A stretch of DNA of 9,039 bases from CAZLGM01 sp964558875 (GTDB lineage Bacteria; Desulfobacterota; Desulfobulbia; Desulfobulbales; Desulfocapsaceae). Each line of letters opens with the position of its first letter. Positions within the stretch are counted from its first letter, which is position 1. Below are positions 1-6,900 of the stretch, piece by piece. The notes below the pieces were generated by a model. The model had not been told where the DNA came from. It made no database searches and was given only the letters and a program-made list of their open reading frames with translations. Where the stretch lies: contig CAZLGM010000135.1 in assembly GCA_964558875.1 (NCBI GenBank), positions 1 through 9,039 of the forward strand, given 5' to 3'. Made by a program: the position numbers and the translations under genes.

Positions 1-121
1 ATTCCTCACACGGTATCCAAAATACTAAGTAACATATTGGAGTAAATAATAAAATGAAAATTGCGTCTATTCTTCAACAGGAAACAGTTAATTCTTGTAT
101 AAATAACGACAAAACAGCAAG

Positions 122-174
122 ATAGGGGCTTGGGCTATTTTTCGGAAATGCGGAAAATGTGGAAATGTCCCTAT
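122..174. repeat. REP-like repeat cluster
   Basis: Three near-identical units stand head to tail: CGGAAATG (143-150), CGGAAAATG (151-159) and TGGAAATG (160-167). They are enclosed by short inverted arms, ATAGGG (122-127) and CCCTAT (169-174). CTATTTT also occurs twice, near 136 and 171. Read on the minus strand, the element begins with AATAGGGACATTTCC, which resembles palindromic extragenic repeats found near IS200-like (Y1) transposases in many genomes. That resemblance is from memory and no transposase is present here. Confidence 0.3.
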
Positions 175-222
175 TTTCAAACCTTGGAAGGCGTATTTGA
201 ATCTAGAGGGGAAAATAGTGAA

Positions 223-234
223 AGTGTATACACT
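223..234. promoter_or_regulatory. 12-base perfect palindrome (possible operator)
   Basis: AGTGTATACACT is an exact palindrome. AGTG also occurs close by at 217-220, 238-241 and 248-251, giving a small cluster of half-site-like words. A dimeric regulator could bind such a site, but the next gene to the left is outside the window and the gene to the right ends here rather than starts, so a target promoter cannot be named. Confidence 0.25.
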
Positions 235-324
235 CAAAGTGATAGAGAGTGAATTGTGCTATAGGAAATGGAGCTGTCGATTCGCTAGCCTGATTTCTCG
301 TGGTTGCAGATTTGTGGCGGGAAA

Positions 325-349
325 GGAGTTTGATTTCTAATCAAATCCC
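325..349 (-). terminator. Hairpin at operon 3' end, weak terminator candidate
   Basis: TTTGATT (329-335) and AATCAAA (339-345) pair perfectly around a 3-base loop. Flanking GG (325-326) and CC (348-349) can extend the stem past one mismatch and a G-T pair. The hairpin overlaps the TAG stop (337-339) of the last minus-strand gene, so it sits where that transcript should end. The bases that follow on the minus strand are CTCCTTTCCC rather than a clean T run, so it is a poor intrinsic terminator and may instead protect the mRNA end. Confidence 0.3.
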
Positions 350-789
350 TCAAATTCCGTTTTTCCGGTTTTTCGCCGTATCCAGTTCAGACCGTGCTGA
401 ACGGATTTCTGTTCAATCAGCTTATTGACCAGTTTTCGTTTGCCGGGGAAAACCATCAGTGATATCCCCAACACGATTGTCAGGATACCTTGTCCAGGCA
501 TGAATAGCATCAGAATGCCTGCCAACAGAAAGGTGAAGCCAAAGATGTTTCGAAGACAAAAAAGTATCAGATTATACAGCTTTGAATTGTTGTTGGTCGT
601 TGTGTGGCCTTCACGAATTTTGCTGAAAAAATCGTTGGGCAGCTTGGAAATAATAAATGGTATGATGAGCAGACTGACCACAAAGGTAAGGGCTGAGATC
701 ATGGCTATCCATTGAAGCAGGAAGCTGTTCTGTTGAACAAAGACCAGTGAGGCGCTCACTTTTTCCTGTATGGGGTCAAATGCACTCAT
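337..789 (-). CDS. PGPGW-type small membrane protein
   Basis: This is a 150-residue predicted inner-membrane protein. Hydrophobic segments lie at about 27-49, 72-96 and 99-114. Between the last two sits the motif MPGQGILT (97-104), and FPGKRKL follows at 114-120. This layout, a proline/glycine turn between two close membrane helices followed by a basic tail, matches the family named for its PGPGW motif (putative transmembrane protein, PF09656); here the motif is degenerate (PGQG). The molecular function of the family is unknown. The start ATG (787-789) overlaps the stop of the methyltransferase gene by 4 bases, so it is the last gene of a translationally coupled operon. A loose GGA lies about 9 bases upstream. 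Family assignment is fairly sure; function is not. Confidence 0.72.
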   Translation of the reverse strand: MSAFDPIQEKVSASLVFVQQNSFLLQWIAMISALTFVVSLLIIPFIISKLPNDFFSKIREGHTTTNNNSKLYNLILFCLRNIFGFTFLLAGILMLFMPGQGILTIVLGISLMVFPGKRKLVNKLIEQKSVQHGLNWIRRKTGKTEFEGFD

Positions 790-1619
790 TTATGTTCCAA
801 TAACCATAACCGCCAGGGGCCTTCTGAGCACCTTTCGATAAGATTGAGGTTGTCCATGGGTAGAGCTGAAAGCAGATCCTCTTCCATACCAGGAATAAAG
901 CCGGAGATCAGGTAGTATGAAGCGTTCCAGAATTCAGGATTGTTGAACAGGTGGAGCAATAAACCTTTATACAGATTGCAGATTACCAGATCACTTTGTA
1001 TTGATGGGAGGTGTTTAAGCAGATTGACCTGTTCAATTGAGACCGTTTTTTGACAGTTATTGAGGGCAATGTTTTTTTCAGCTACACTGCAGGCAAGGGG
1101 ATTGTAGTCATATCCAATGATCTCCTTGGCTCCCAGCAACGCACAGCTGATGGAAAGAATTCCGGTCCCGGTGCCAAAATCGATAACCGAGTCGAGCTGC
1201 ACATCCATTTCACGATAGAGTTTCACCAGGGATCGCAAGCAGAGTTGAGTTGATGGATGAAAGCCGGAACCAAAGATAACGCTCGGGTCAAGAAGAATGT
1301 CAATTAAACCCTGTTGCTTTTCTGGCTCCTGCTGTTCCCATACAGGACAGACACGTAAAGGTTCCACAGTAAAAGACGTGATCTCAAGTCCAGCCTCCCA
1401 GTCACGATAGTCGAGATCAGCCTGATAAATTATTTCCGCTTTTTTTTTCCTGCGAATTGATTCGACAAGTTCTTTTTTATCATGGTGAAAAAAGAGAATA
1501 GCCGTGTCATCTTCAATCCATGTCCCGATGTGATCGGGATCATCAATCAGGCCGATATCGGTAGTGTTGAAATTATACACCCAGAGGTGGTTGTATCGTT
1601 GATGTGGAGGTTTTAACAT
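786..1619 (-). CDS. PrmA-like protein methyltransferase (ribosomal protein L11 methyltransferase family)
   Basis: This is a 277-residue cytoplasmic class I S-adenosylmethionine-dependent methyltransferase, close to the roughly 290 residues of PrmA. The PrmA signature DPSVIFGSGFHPST is at 111-124 (usual form DPGLAFGTGTHPTT). SAM-binding motif I, DFGTGTGIL, is at 147-155 and the acidic motif II residue lies in GYDYNPLA (169-176). The catalytic-region motif is CNLYKG (214-219), where PrmA normally has a form like ANIL. The N-terminal third aligns with the PrmA substrate-recognition part (DWEAG near 73-77, PVWE at 92-95) but is divergent. PrmA methylates lysines and the N-terminus of ribosomal protein L11; with these changes the substrate here could be another protein, so no symbol is assigned. 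The gene starts 6 bases after the nitroreductase stop and overlaps the next gene by 4 bases. Confidence 0.82.
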   Translation of the reverse strand: MLKPPHQRYNHLWVYNFNTTDIGLIDDPDHIGTWIEDDTAILFFHHDKKELVESIRRKKKAEIIYQADLDYRDWEAGLEITSFTVEPLRVCPVWEQQEPEKQQGLIDILLDPSVIFGSGFHPSTQLCLRSLVKLYREMDVQLDSVIDFGTGTGILSISCALLGAKEIIGYDYNPLACSVAEKNIALNNCQKTVSIEQVNLLKHLPSIQSDLVICNLYKGLLLHLFNNPEFWNASYYLISGFIPGMEEDLLSALPMDNLNLIERCSEGPWRLWLLEHK

Positions 1620-1625
1620 AAGTAA

Positions 1626-2243
1626 CTATTCTTTGTCCGCAAGAGCAAACGATACCAGCAGCTCTTCAAGGGGCCGTTTGGGAACATGGTGAACCTGGGT
1701 TTCATCGCGCCAGTATCGGGTATCATCTTCAGTCCGGCTTTTTTCTAAAACAACACTTTCCCCAGCTTTGCCAAGGGCAATGATCAGTTTAAGAGAAAGG
1801 TGGGATGGTAGAGTAAAAAGATTAGCAACTTTTGGCGAAAATGATCCAATGCGACAGCCACCAAATCCCAGGCTGGTCGCCCCTAAAAGGATGTTTTGTG
1901 TAAAGATTCCAAGGTCAATCATGGCGTCTGTTGGGGAAACGTTAAGCCGTTCTTGGTTCAAGAAACAAAGGATATAGCCCTGTGGACGTTCATCGATAGC
2001 CGGTCCTTGCCAATCGGGTAAATATCCAGCCCAACCGAGATGTGGAAATATCCTGTCACAAATATCCCTGTTGACAATAGCCATAAACTGAAACGGTTGA
2101 CCGTTGCGGGCCGAACCACCCAGTCTGGCCAGGTCGATAAGCAGATCCATCATGTCAGCGTCCAGTTTTTTTCCTGAAGCAAAGCGCCTGAACGTTCTTG
2201 TCTGCTGGATGAGCGTTTTCACATCAGAATAGGAAATGGTCAT
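1626..2243 (-). CDS. Nitroreductase family protein (FMN-dependent oxidoreductase)
   Basis: This 205-residue protein is of the usual length for the family. The N-terminal FMN-phosphate motif appears as TRTFRRF (15-21). SARNGQPFQF (44-53) matches the classical SARNxQPW/F flavin-binding segment. DLGIFTQNILLGATSLG (110-126) is the conserved helix that builds the dimer and flavin pocket, followed by a GCRIGSF strand (129-135). The C-terminal tail, YWRDE (177-181) then HHVPKRPLEELL (185-196), is typical of one nitroreductase subgroup. Members reduce nitro compounds, quinones or other acceptors with NAD(P)H; the physiological substrate cannot be read from sequence. No signal peptide is seen, so it is cytoplasmic. 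The start ATG overlaps the stop of the upstream DUF748 gene by 4 bases, and no clear Shine-Dalgarno is present, suggesting coupled translation. Confidence 0.85.
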   Translation of the reverse strand: MTISYSDVKTLIQQTRTFRRFASGKKLDADMMDLLIDLARLGGSARNGQPFQFMAIVNRDICDRIFPHLGWAGYLPDWQGPAIDERPQGYILCFLNQERLNVSPTDAMIDLGIFTQNILLGATSLGFGGCRIGSFSPKVANLFTLPSHLSLKLIIALGKAGESVVLEKSRTEDDTRYWRDETQVHHVPKRPLEELLVSFALADKE

Positions 2244-5200
2244 GGTCTTGCTGAGAGTTGAATGATGACACGGTTGCCGCCAGAGACAGGATCTTTACCA
2301 ACTCGGACTTCTTCGCTCAGAAGAAGCTGTTCCGGAGCCAGGTTATTAATAGCAACAAACTGATTATACACTTCATGAGCACGGCTGATGGCAAGTTCAC
2401 GAAGCATTTTTTCCGAAACAGTGACTGGTTGAGGTTGAATAGGGTCGAGGTTGGCCTGCTGAGAGATATCCAGGTTGGTTTCAGTAAATCCCTGCTTCTT
2501 CTTTTTTTGTTGGGCCAATTGTGTTTTTAGTATTTCCTCGCGCTTTTTTCTTTTGGTAGCCCGTCTGGCGTTCTCTTCCTTGACCCGTATAAGCTCCTGG
2601 GCCATCAGTTTCTCCTTTAATGGAGGATTGTCTTTGACCGGGTCGGCGCTGCCGATGATTGTAAGCCGCAGTTTTGGATGGTTTTTCACTAAACTGGTAT
2701 AACGGGCCATCAGGCTTCTTCCGTTTTCGGTAATGGATTTTTTCCCAATGACACACTCTACACTGTGGTTGTTGACCAGATCGGAGAATTGCTCACCGGC
2801 AAGCAGAATCGGTGAATATTTTGCCTTGATCACTTTTGTCTGAAAAAGATTGATTGTTTTATTGAGCAGTGGTCGGCTGGATCGGCTGCTGCTGTTTTCC
2901 AGTGGAACGTACATCTGGGTTTGGTTGCTGTTGCTCATCAAGGCTATGGGAACGGCAGTATCCGATTCACTGGTTGTGGATGCAAGTGATGTGAAGGTAA
3001 AATGAGCGCTGCCCGATTTTACATCATCTTGGTATTTGGAAGTCATGACCAGGTCAAAGGCTCCTGCTGAAGGATCAATTTCGACTGAAGATTTGATTTG
3101 GTCGGTAAACAGGCTGACGGGTACAGTTGTCATTTTTAAAAGGACATTACCGTTGGTCTTTTTACTCATCAGTTTTGTCGAACCAAGAACAGTAACAGGA
3201 CTGCCGGCCAGAGACGCTGTGATATTAAATGCGGTCTCCACATCCGGGTTGGTCGTGTCAATGGTTTTCAGCGAGCCATTGATACCGGTGATCTCGGTTT
3301 GCCATACCGGCCGTAACCGTTCATCAATATGTTGAGCTGAGCCGTTTTTCAGGATTATTTTGCCGATTTTCAGGTTGATCGGTTGTTTTCGGCCTCCAGA
3401 ACCCGCCGTATTTTTATCGGGTTTTGCCAGGAGGGTATGTAGAAAAGAGGAAGCCTGCTGATGGACATTTGGGCCGTTTTGTACACGCGACCAGCCAAAT
3501 CCCGGTTCGTTGATGACTGCCTTGGTCGAGCTGATCTGCAGAGGATCCAATTCAACATTGAGTTTGTGAAAACTGGCTGTTCGCCAACCCAGCAACAATT
3601 CATCCCGATTTTTCCTGATACGGGTATCAGCAGCCTGGAGGAAGCCTGAGTAGCTGTTTTTTGGGTAGGTCAATCTTCCTTTGCCGGAAAAAACAGCCTG
3701 ACTTTCCTGAAGGATTTTAGCATCGGTAATCCAGGGGAAGATGTGGCTGCTTCTAATAGAGGAGAAGTTACAGAAAACGGATGTTCGAAGTGGAGTAAGA
3801 GCCAGATCACCTTTGGACTTAAATGTACCGGAACTGTTGACCGTGGCAGAGAATGACAGGTTATCGGAGACTTTGGAGTTGTCATCCAGGTTATCAGCCT
3901 TAAGGCGGATATTTGTCAGCTTAAGAGTCTTTGTTTTCTTTTTTTGTGGCTGGATGGTCAGAGAGCCGGAGTAATTGATCGATTGAATACGGGTTGCCGT
4001 CTCGCGCTTTGTAAACCAGCTGTCCAGTATTTTTGGAAAACGGTCTTCAATAAGTGTGATCTTTCCCTTTTTGATTTGAGTTTGACCTAATACAATATCA
4101 TTTTTTTCTTTTGCCGCCTTGTCCACGCTAAATGAACCCGCTGCAAACCAGGGCAGTCCCTTTTCCGTGATTTTCAAGTTGGTTGCCGATATGTTGGACA
4201 ACTCCATCTGAAACGGTTTGCGACTGACGACAAAATTATCCACAATCCCTTTTGACCAGGAGACTTCCCGTGCACTTTCTTTCTGTTTGAAGTGGACACG
4301 ATTAACCCCAAGGGAGCCTGTGTATGTCCAGCTTGGAAATGTAAGCGTACCTTGGCCGTTTATGGTAGCCTGCTGACCGAAACCAACAGGTTTTTCCATA
4401 TAGTGTTCGACGAGAATGTCCGGGGGAAGTTTGGAAAACGACAGTTCGACAGATCCTTTGAGCGGTTTAAGGGAAAAAGTACCCTGGGCCTTGAGTTCCC
4501 CTTTCTTACCGACAAGAGAAGTTAGACCAAAATTACTGTCAGCTATTTTAGTATTGTCCAGGTTGTTGGCCTGAAAGTTCAGGTCGGTTAATTTGATCGG
4601 TTGTCCATTGGTGTCCGGATGGATGGTCAGATTGCCGGAATAATCCAATCCATGCAAAGAAAAATGTTTGTTTGCTGAAAATGCCAGTAGCAGGGGTGGC
4701 AATTTTTTTGAGTGTATTGACAGGTTCCCTTTCTCAACAAACAGATTGCCTAAGTTGATTTTATTTTGGCTGCTGGAAAAAGAAACCAGCTTAACCTTCG
4801 GTGCGTGAAGCCATTGGTGGTCGTTTTGTTTGAGTCTGAGTCTATCGATGATAATAGTGGAATCATCAAGCGAGTAGGCAAGAGTAGGGGCCTTTCGTTT
4901 TTCCTGTTTTAAGGTCAACCGCCCTCTAATATCACATGATCCTGAAGCCGCCTGGCTGTCTGCCCCAAGAAAAGAAAAAAATACGGAGGGAGAAAGTGAT
5001 TGTACGCGGACATCTCCCACCATTTGGTTTGTTTGATCCAACGATCCTTTCCAGGAGAAAGAGGTGTCGTTTCCTGATTGGTTGCCGCTGAGACTGAAGT
5101 TTCCGGATGAGGATGTGTTTTTTGCTGCCTGTCCGTTCCTGTTGTATCGATTCAGATTGAAAAGAACGGAGTTCCAGGTTGTGCTGCCCCGCTTGCTGTT

Positions 5201-6523
5201 AACCTGAACTGTGCCGCCATCAAAGAGCAGTTTATCGATGATCAGGTCACGTTTCTTTCGTTGTCCGGGTCCTGCATTTTTCCCCTGGCCGAACAGGGGG
5301 ATAAGCTTCATAAGGGAGTTGGGACCAAAATGATCCCTGGTTGTTATTTGAGGCTCATGAACCAGAAACTCTTTGAGATAAAGACCACCTGTAAATGGCT
5401 GTACAGAGCCTTTCAGGGAGACCCTGGGGGCTTTCATTACTAGCGCTTTGTCGGTCGATTGTATATCGATATCATAACTGTTTATATCAAAATCAACTGT
5501 GAGTCGTTTACCATCTTCTTTATTTAGGGCAAAAGACAGCTGCAGAGCACCTTCGGCCGTTCCTTTTGTCAGGGTTAAAGGCATGGAAGCCGGTAAATAA
5601 TCAAAGTAGAGAGGAAGATCAAGAGAACTGATGTCGCATGACAGCCTTGTTCTTGAATCCGCAGGATCACCGGCAGCAGACGGGTCGGTGTCGCCCAGTA
5701 ATTTAATCGGACTGCCATTAATAATTGCAGAAAAACGGGGTTGAACCGTTGTGGTGGTAATGGTTGTGAAATTAGCCAGTGTCGGTAATTGCAGCTCTAC
5801 CTGTTCCGCTTTATGAACTTTTGAGGAAAAACGATCATCAAAGATGATCTCACCCCGGCGAGCGACCACGTTGTTGAGGGAGAATAAAAAGGGAAGTTTC
5901 GAAAATTCAATCATATCCGAATCTACTTTTTTTCCCGGATCCCTATTTAATGAAGCAAAGTTGTACTTCTTCTGTTTGTCTCGAGTAATGGCCAGCTTGA
6001 AGCCGTCAATATTGAGGTGACTGCAGACTAATCGGCTGCGCAATATTGATGTGATCTCAAGATTGACATCGAAATTGTCGATTTTGAGAAGAGGCTGTTG
6101 TCGATTGGTGGACCGGGTATCCTGAGTATCCAGCGTAACGTCTTGAAAACGGACTCGAAAAGAAAAAGGGTTAAAGGAAGCCTTGCCGATGGAGGTCTTC
6201 AGTCCGGCTGTATTGTTAATCCTGTCGGCAATACTCGTTTTTAACAGGTCTGGAGCAAGAAAGAAACCGGCCGCCGCATACAGCGCCAGAATAATGCCAA
6301 TGACCAGAAACGAAAAAAGAAAAAAACGGCCCCATCGGATTTCTTGTTTTTCTCTTTTAGGCTTTTTGGGTGGTTTGGGAGTGACAGGCTGCTTTTTGGC
6401 CGGTTTAGCCTCTACGGGCTTCTGGGGCGGCGGAGCTTCCGGTTTTACCTTGGGCGTTGTTTTCTCTTTGGATTTATCCTGGGATTTCCCAGAGATACTG
6501 ATGTTGCCGAAATAGTCTGACAT
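2240..6523 (-). CDS. Giant DUF748 / AsmA-like envelope protein
   Basis: This is a 1427-residue protein. Residues 1-63 form a Pro/Lys-rich cytoplasmic tail, 66-90 a single membrane anchor, and the rest should lie in the periplasm. The part just after the anchor (IGKASFNPFSFRVRFQDVTL, 112-131; PLLKIDNFDVNLEITSI, 144-160; FDDRFSSK, 228-235) is typical of the DUF748 family, which is related to AsmA-type proteins. The bulk is repeated beta-rich modules, two of which (about 625-785 and 847-1004) are clearly similar. The C-terminus resembles an OmpA-like domain (FSDLVNNHSV..ITENGRSLMARYTSLVKNHPKLRLTIIGSADP, in pieces between 1246 and 1295, then RAHEVYNQFVAINNLAPEQL, 1381-1400) split by a Lys-rich helix. 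AsmA-like relatives TamB, YhdP and YdbH move phospholipids across the envelope; a bridge-like or scaffolding role here is inference. It is the first gene of the operon; no strong Shine-Dalgarno precedes the ATG. Confidence 0.8.
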   Translation of the reverse strand: MSDYFGNISISGKSQDKSKEKTTPKVKPEAPPPQKPVEAKPAKKQPVTPKPPKKPKREKQEIRWGRFFLFSFLVIGIILALYAAAGFFLAPDLLKTSIADRINNTAGLKTSIGKASFNPFSFRVRFQDVTLDTQDTRSTNRQQPLLKIDNFDVNLEITSILRSRLVCSHLNIDGFKLAITRDKQKKYNFASLNRDPGKKVDSDMIEFSKLPFLFSLNNVVARRGEIIFDDRFSSKVHKAEQVELQLPTLANFTTITTTTVQPRFSAIINGSPIKLLGDTDPSAAGDPADSRTRLSCDISSLDLPLYFDYLPASMPLTLTKGTAEGALQLSFALNKEDGKRLTVDFDINSYDIDIQSTDKALVMKAPRVSLKGSVQPFTGGLYLKEFLVHEPQITTRDHFGPNSLMKLIPLFGQGKNAGPGQRKKRDLIIDKLLFDGGTVQVNSKRGSTTWNSVLFNLNRYNRNGQAAKNTSSSGNFSLSGNQSGNDTSFSWKGSLDQTNQMVGDVRVQSLSPSVFFSFLGADSQAASGSCDIRGRLTLKQEKRKAPTLAYSLDDSTIIIDRLRLKQNDHQWLHAPKVKLVSFSSSQNKINLGNLFVEKGNLSIHSKKLPPLLLAFSANKHFSLHGLDYSGNLTIHPDTNGQPIKLTDLNFQANNLDNTKIADSNFGLTSLVGKKGELKAQGTFSLKPLKGSVELSFSKLPPDILVEHYMEKPVGFGQQATINGQGTLTFPSWTYTGSLGVNRVHFKQKESAREVSWSKGIVDNFVVSRKPFQMELSNISATNLKITEKGLPWFAAGSFSVDKAAKEKNDIVLGQTQIKKGKITLIEDRFPKILDSWFTKRETATRIQSINYSGSLTIQPQKKKTKTLKLTNIRLKADNLDDNSKVSDNLSFSATVNSSGTFKSKGDLALTPLRTSVFCNFSSIRSSHIFPWITDAKILQESQAVFSGKGRLTYPKNSYSGFLQAADTRIRKNRDELLLGWRTASFHKLNVELDPLQISSTKAVINEPGFGWSRVQNGPNVHQQASSFLHTLLAKPDKNTAGSGGRKQPINLKIGKIILKNGSAQHIDERLRPVWQTEITGINGSLKTIDTTNPDVETAFNITASLAGSPVTVLGSTKLMSKKTNGNVLLKMTTVPVSLFTDQIKSSVEIDPSAGAFDLVMTSKYQDDVKSGSAHFTFTSLASTTSESDTAVPIALMSNSNQTQMYVPLENSSSRSSRPLLNKTINLFQTKVIKAKYSPILLAGEQFSDLVNNHSVECVIGKKSITENGRSLMARYTSLVKNHPKLRLTIIGSADPVKDNPPLKEKLMAQELIRVKEENARRATKRKKREEILKTQLAQQKKKKQGFTETNLDISQQANLDPIQPQPVTVSEKMLRELAISRAHEVYNQFVAINNLAPEQLLLSEEVRVGKDPVSGGNRVIIQLSARP
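3512..3985 (-). repeat. Internal protein repeat, copy 2 (DUF748 gene)
   Basis: This encodes about residues 847-1004. It matches copy 1 as YSGSLTI (851-857), ADNLD..K..D (876-887), LTPL (909-912), GKGRLTYP (947-954), YSGFL (958-962) and a closing SSTKAVI (998-1004). It begins about 222 residues after copy 1, which suggests an old duplication of a module of that size. Confidence 0.7.
4169..4651 (-). repeat. Internal protein repeat, copy 1 (DUF748 gene)
   Basis: This encodes about residues 625-785. Landmarks are YSGNLTI (628-634), LKPL (685-688), GQGTLTFP (723-730), YTGSL (734-738) and a closing NISATNLKI (777-785). The same landmarks recur in the same order in copy 2. The identity is at protein level; the DNA has diverged. 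Confidence 0.7.
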
Positions 6524-6566
6524 AATGCGTTTTATCGGAATGGGATGAAAAAATATCTACTCAAAC

Positions 6567-6594
6567 ATCATATACTATCTCACTTGAGAGAAAA
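6567..6594 (-). promoter_or_regulatory. Candidate sigma-70 promoter of the leftward operon
   Basis: Read on the minus strand, TATGAT (6572-6567) is a one-mismatch -10 box. TTTTCT (6594-6589) is a weak -35 box, with a 16-base spacer. The spacer contains the small inverted repeat TCTCA-AG-TGAGA, which could be an operator. Transcription would start roughly 35-40 bases before the DUF748 ATG. The -35 match is poor, so this is only a candidate. Confidence 0.3.
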
Positions 6595-6785
6595 TTTCCT
6601 CTAAAAAAATAATGGCGACCAAAACCAAATTCGATTCCGTATTTGCCGGTAAAATTGAAAAATAAAAACGATGGCAGTTGACTGACATCAGTGGGAGAAA
6701 ACAAGAAAAAGCTAAGCCACCTCGGAAAATTGCTGCTCTACCCAGATACAGCGTCACACCCAAAAAAAAATGCTCATCACGCCTT

Positions 6786-6799
6786 AGCGTGACTACGCT
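6786..6799. repeat. Small hairpin, 5-bp stem
   Basis: AGCGT (6786-6790) and ACGCT (6795-6799) pair around the 4-base loop GACT. It is the first and smallest of three hairpins upstream of cdaA. CGCTT at 6796-6800 can alternatively pair with AAGCG at 6834-6838, which would enclose the second hairpin, so the set may fold in more than one way. Confidence 0.4.
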
Positions 6800-6806
6800 T
6801 CTCTTT

Positions 6807-6835
6807 TTACCTGTTCCCTGTCTTTGAACAGGTAA
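6807..6835. repeat. Hairpin, perfect 10-bp stem
   Basis: TTACCTGTTC (6807-6816) and GAACAGGTAA (6826-6835) are exact inverted repeats around a 9-base loop. On the plus strand no T run follows, so it is not an intrinsic terminator in that direction; on the minus strand AAAAAG follows as its complement, so none is seen there either. It could be an RNA structure or a protein-binding site. Confidence 0.55.
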
Positions 6836-6852
6836 GCGAGGTACGAGACTTC

Positions 6853-6900
6853 GAAAAATCGCAATTATTTCAAGATACCTTGAAATAATTGCGATTTTTC
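6853..6900. repeat. Perfect 22-bp inverted repeat with 4-base loop
   Basis: The arm at 6853-6874 (starting GAAAAATCGC, ending TTTCAAG) is the exact reverse complement of the arm at 6879-6900, with the loop ATAC at 6875-6878. The outer ends are an A5 run on the left and a T5 run on the right, the symmetrical pattern of a bidirectional intrinsic terminator. However, no gene ends near it on either strand. It lies 7 bases before the ATG at 6908 and 85 bases before the preferred cdaA start. A leader attenuator, a relic terminator or a mobile palindromic repeat are all possible. Confidence 0.7.

Larger units (their letters stand above)
1..336. other. Non-coding left flank with short repeats
   Basis: No convincing gene lies here on either strand. 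The stretch is AT-rich and carries a cluster of short direct repeats inside a weak inverted repeat (122-174), a 12-base perfect palindrome (223-234) and, at its right edge, a hairpin over the stop codon of the last gene of the minus-strand operon. The only start with a plausible Shine-Dalgarno-like GGAG is the ATG at 54, which opens just 23 codons with no recognisable features. The region probably contains the 3' end of the leftward transcript. Confidence 0.6.

Noticed and set aside
54..125. 23-codon frame with a GGAG upstream
   Set aside because: Too short, the spacing from GGAG to ATG is long, and the peptide shows no hydrophobic or cysteine pattern or other feature of a known small protein.
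425..715. 96-codon plus-strand open frame
   Set aside because: It lies wholly opposite the PGPGW membrane protein gene; its sequence is a shadow of that gene.
6183..6515. 110-codon plus-strand frame with hydrophobic stretches
   Set aside because: It is the antisense of the membrane anchor and Pro/Lys-rich tail of the DUF748 protein, which explains its glycine and hydrophobic content.
2240..6523. Frameshift or fusion origin for the very long gene
   Set aside because: The frame is open throughout, with a family-typical N-terminus and C-terminus and repeated modules between, so a genuine single long gene is the simpler reading.
6853..6900. Hairpin as the terminator of a gene
   Set aside because: No gene on either strand ends just before it, so a simple terminator role is not supported; it is kept as an unexplained inverted repeat.
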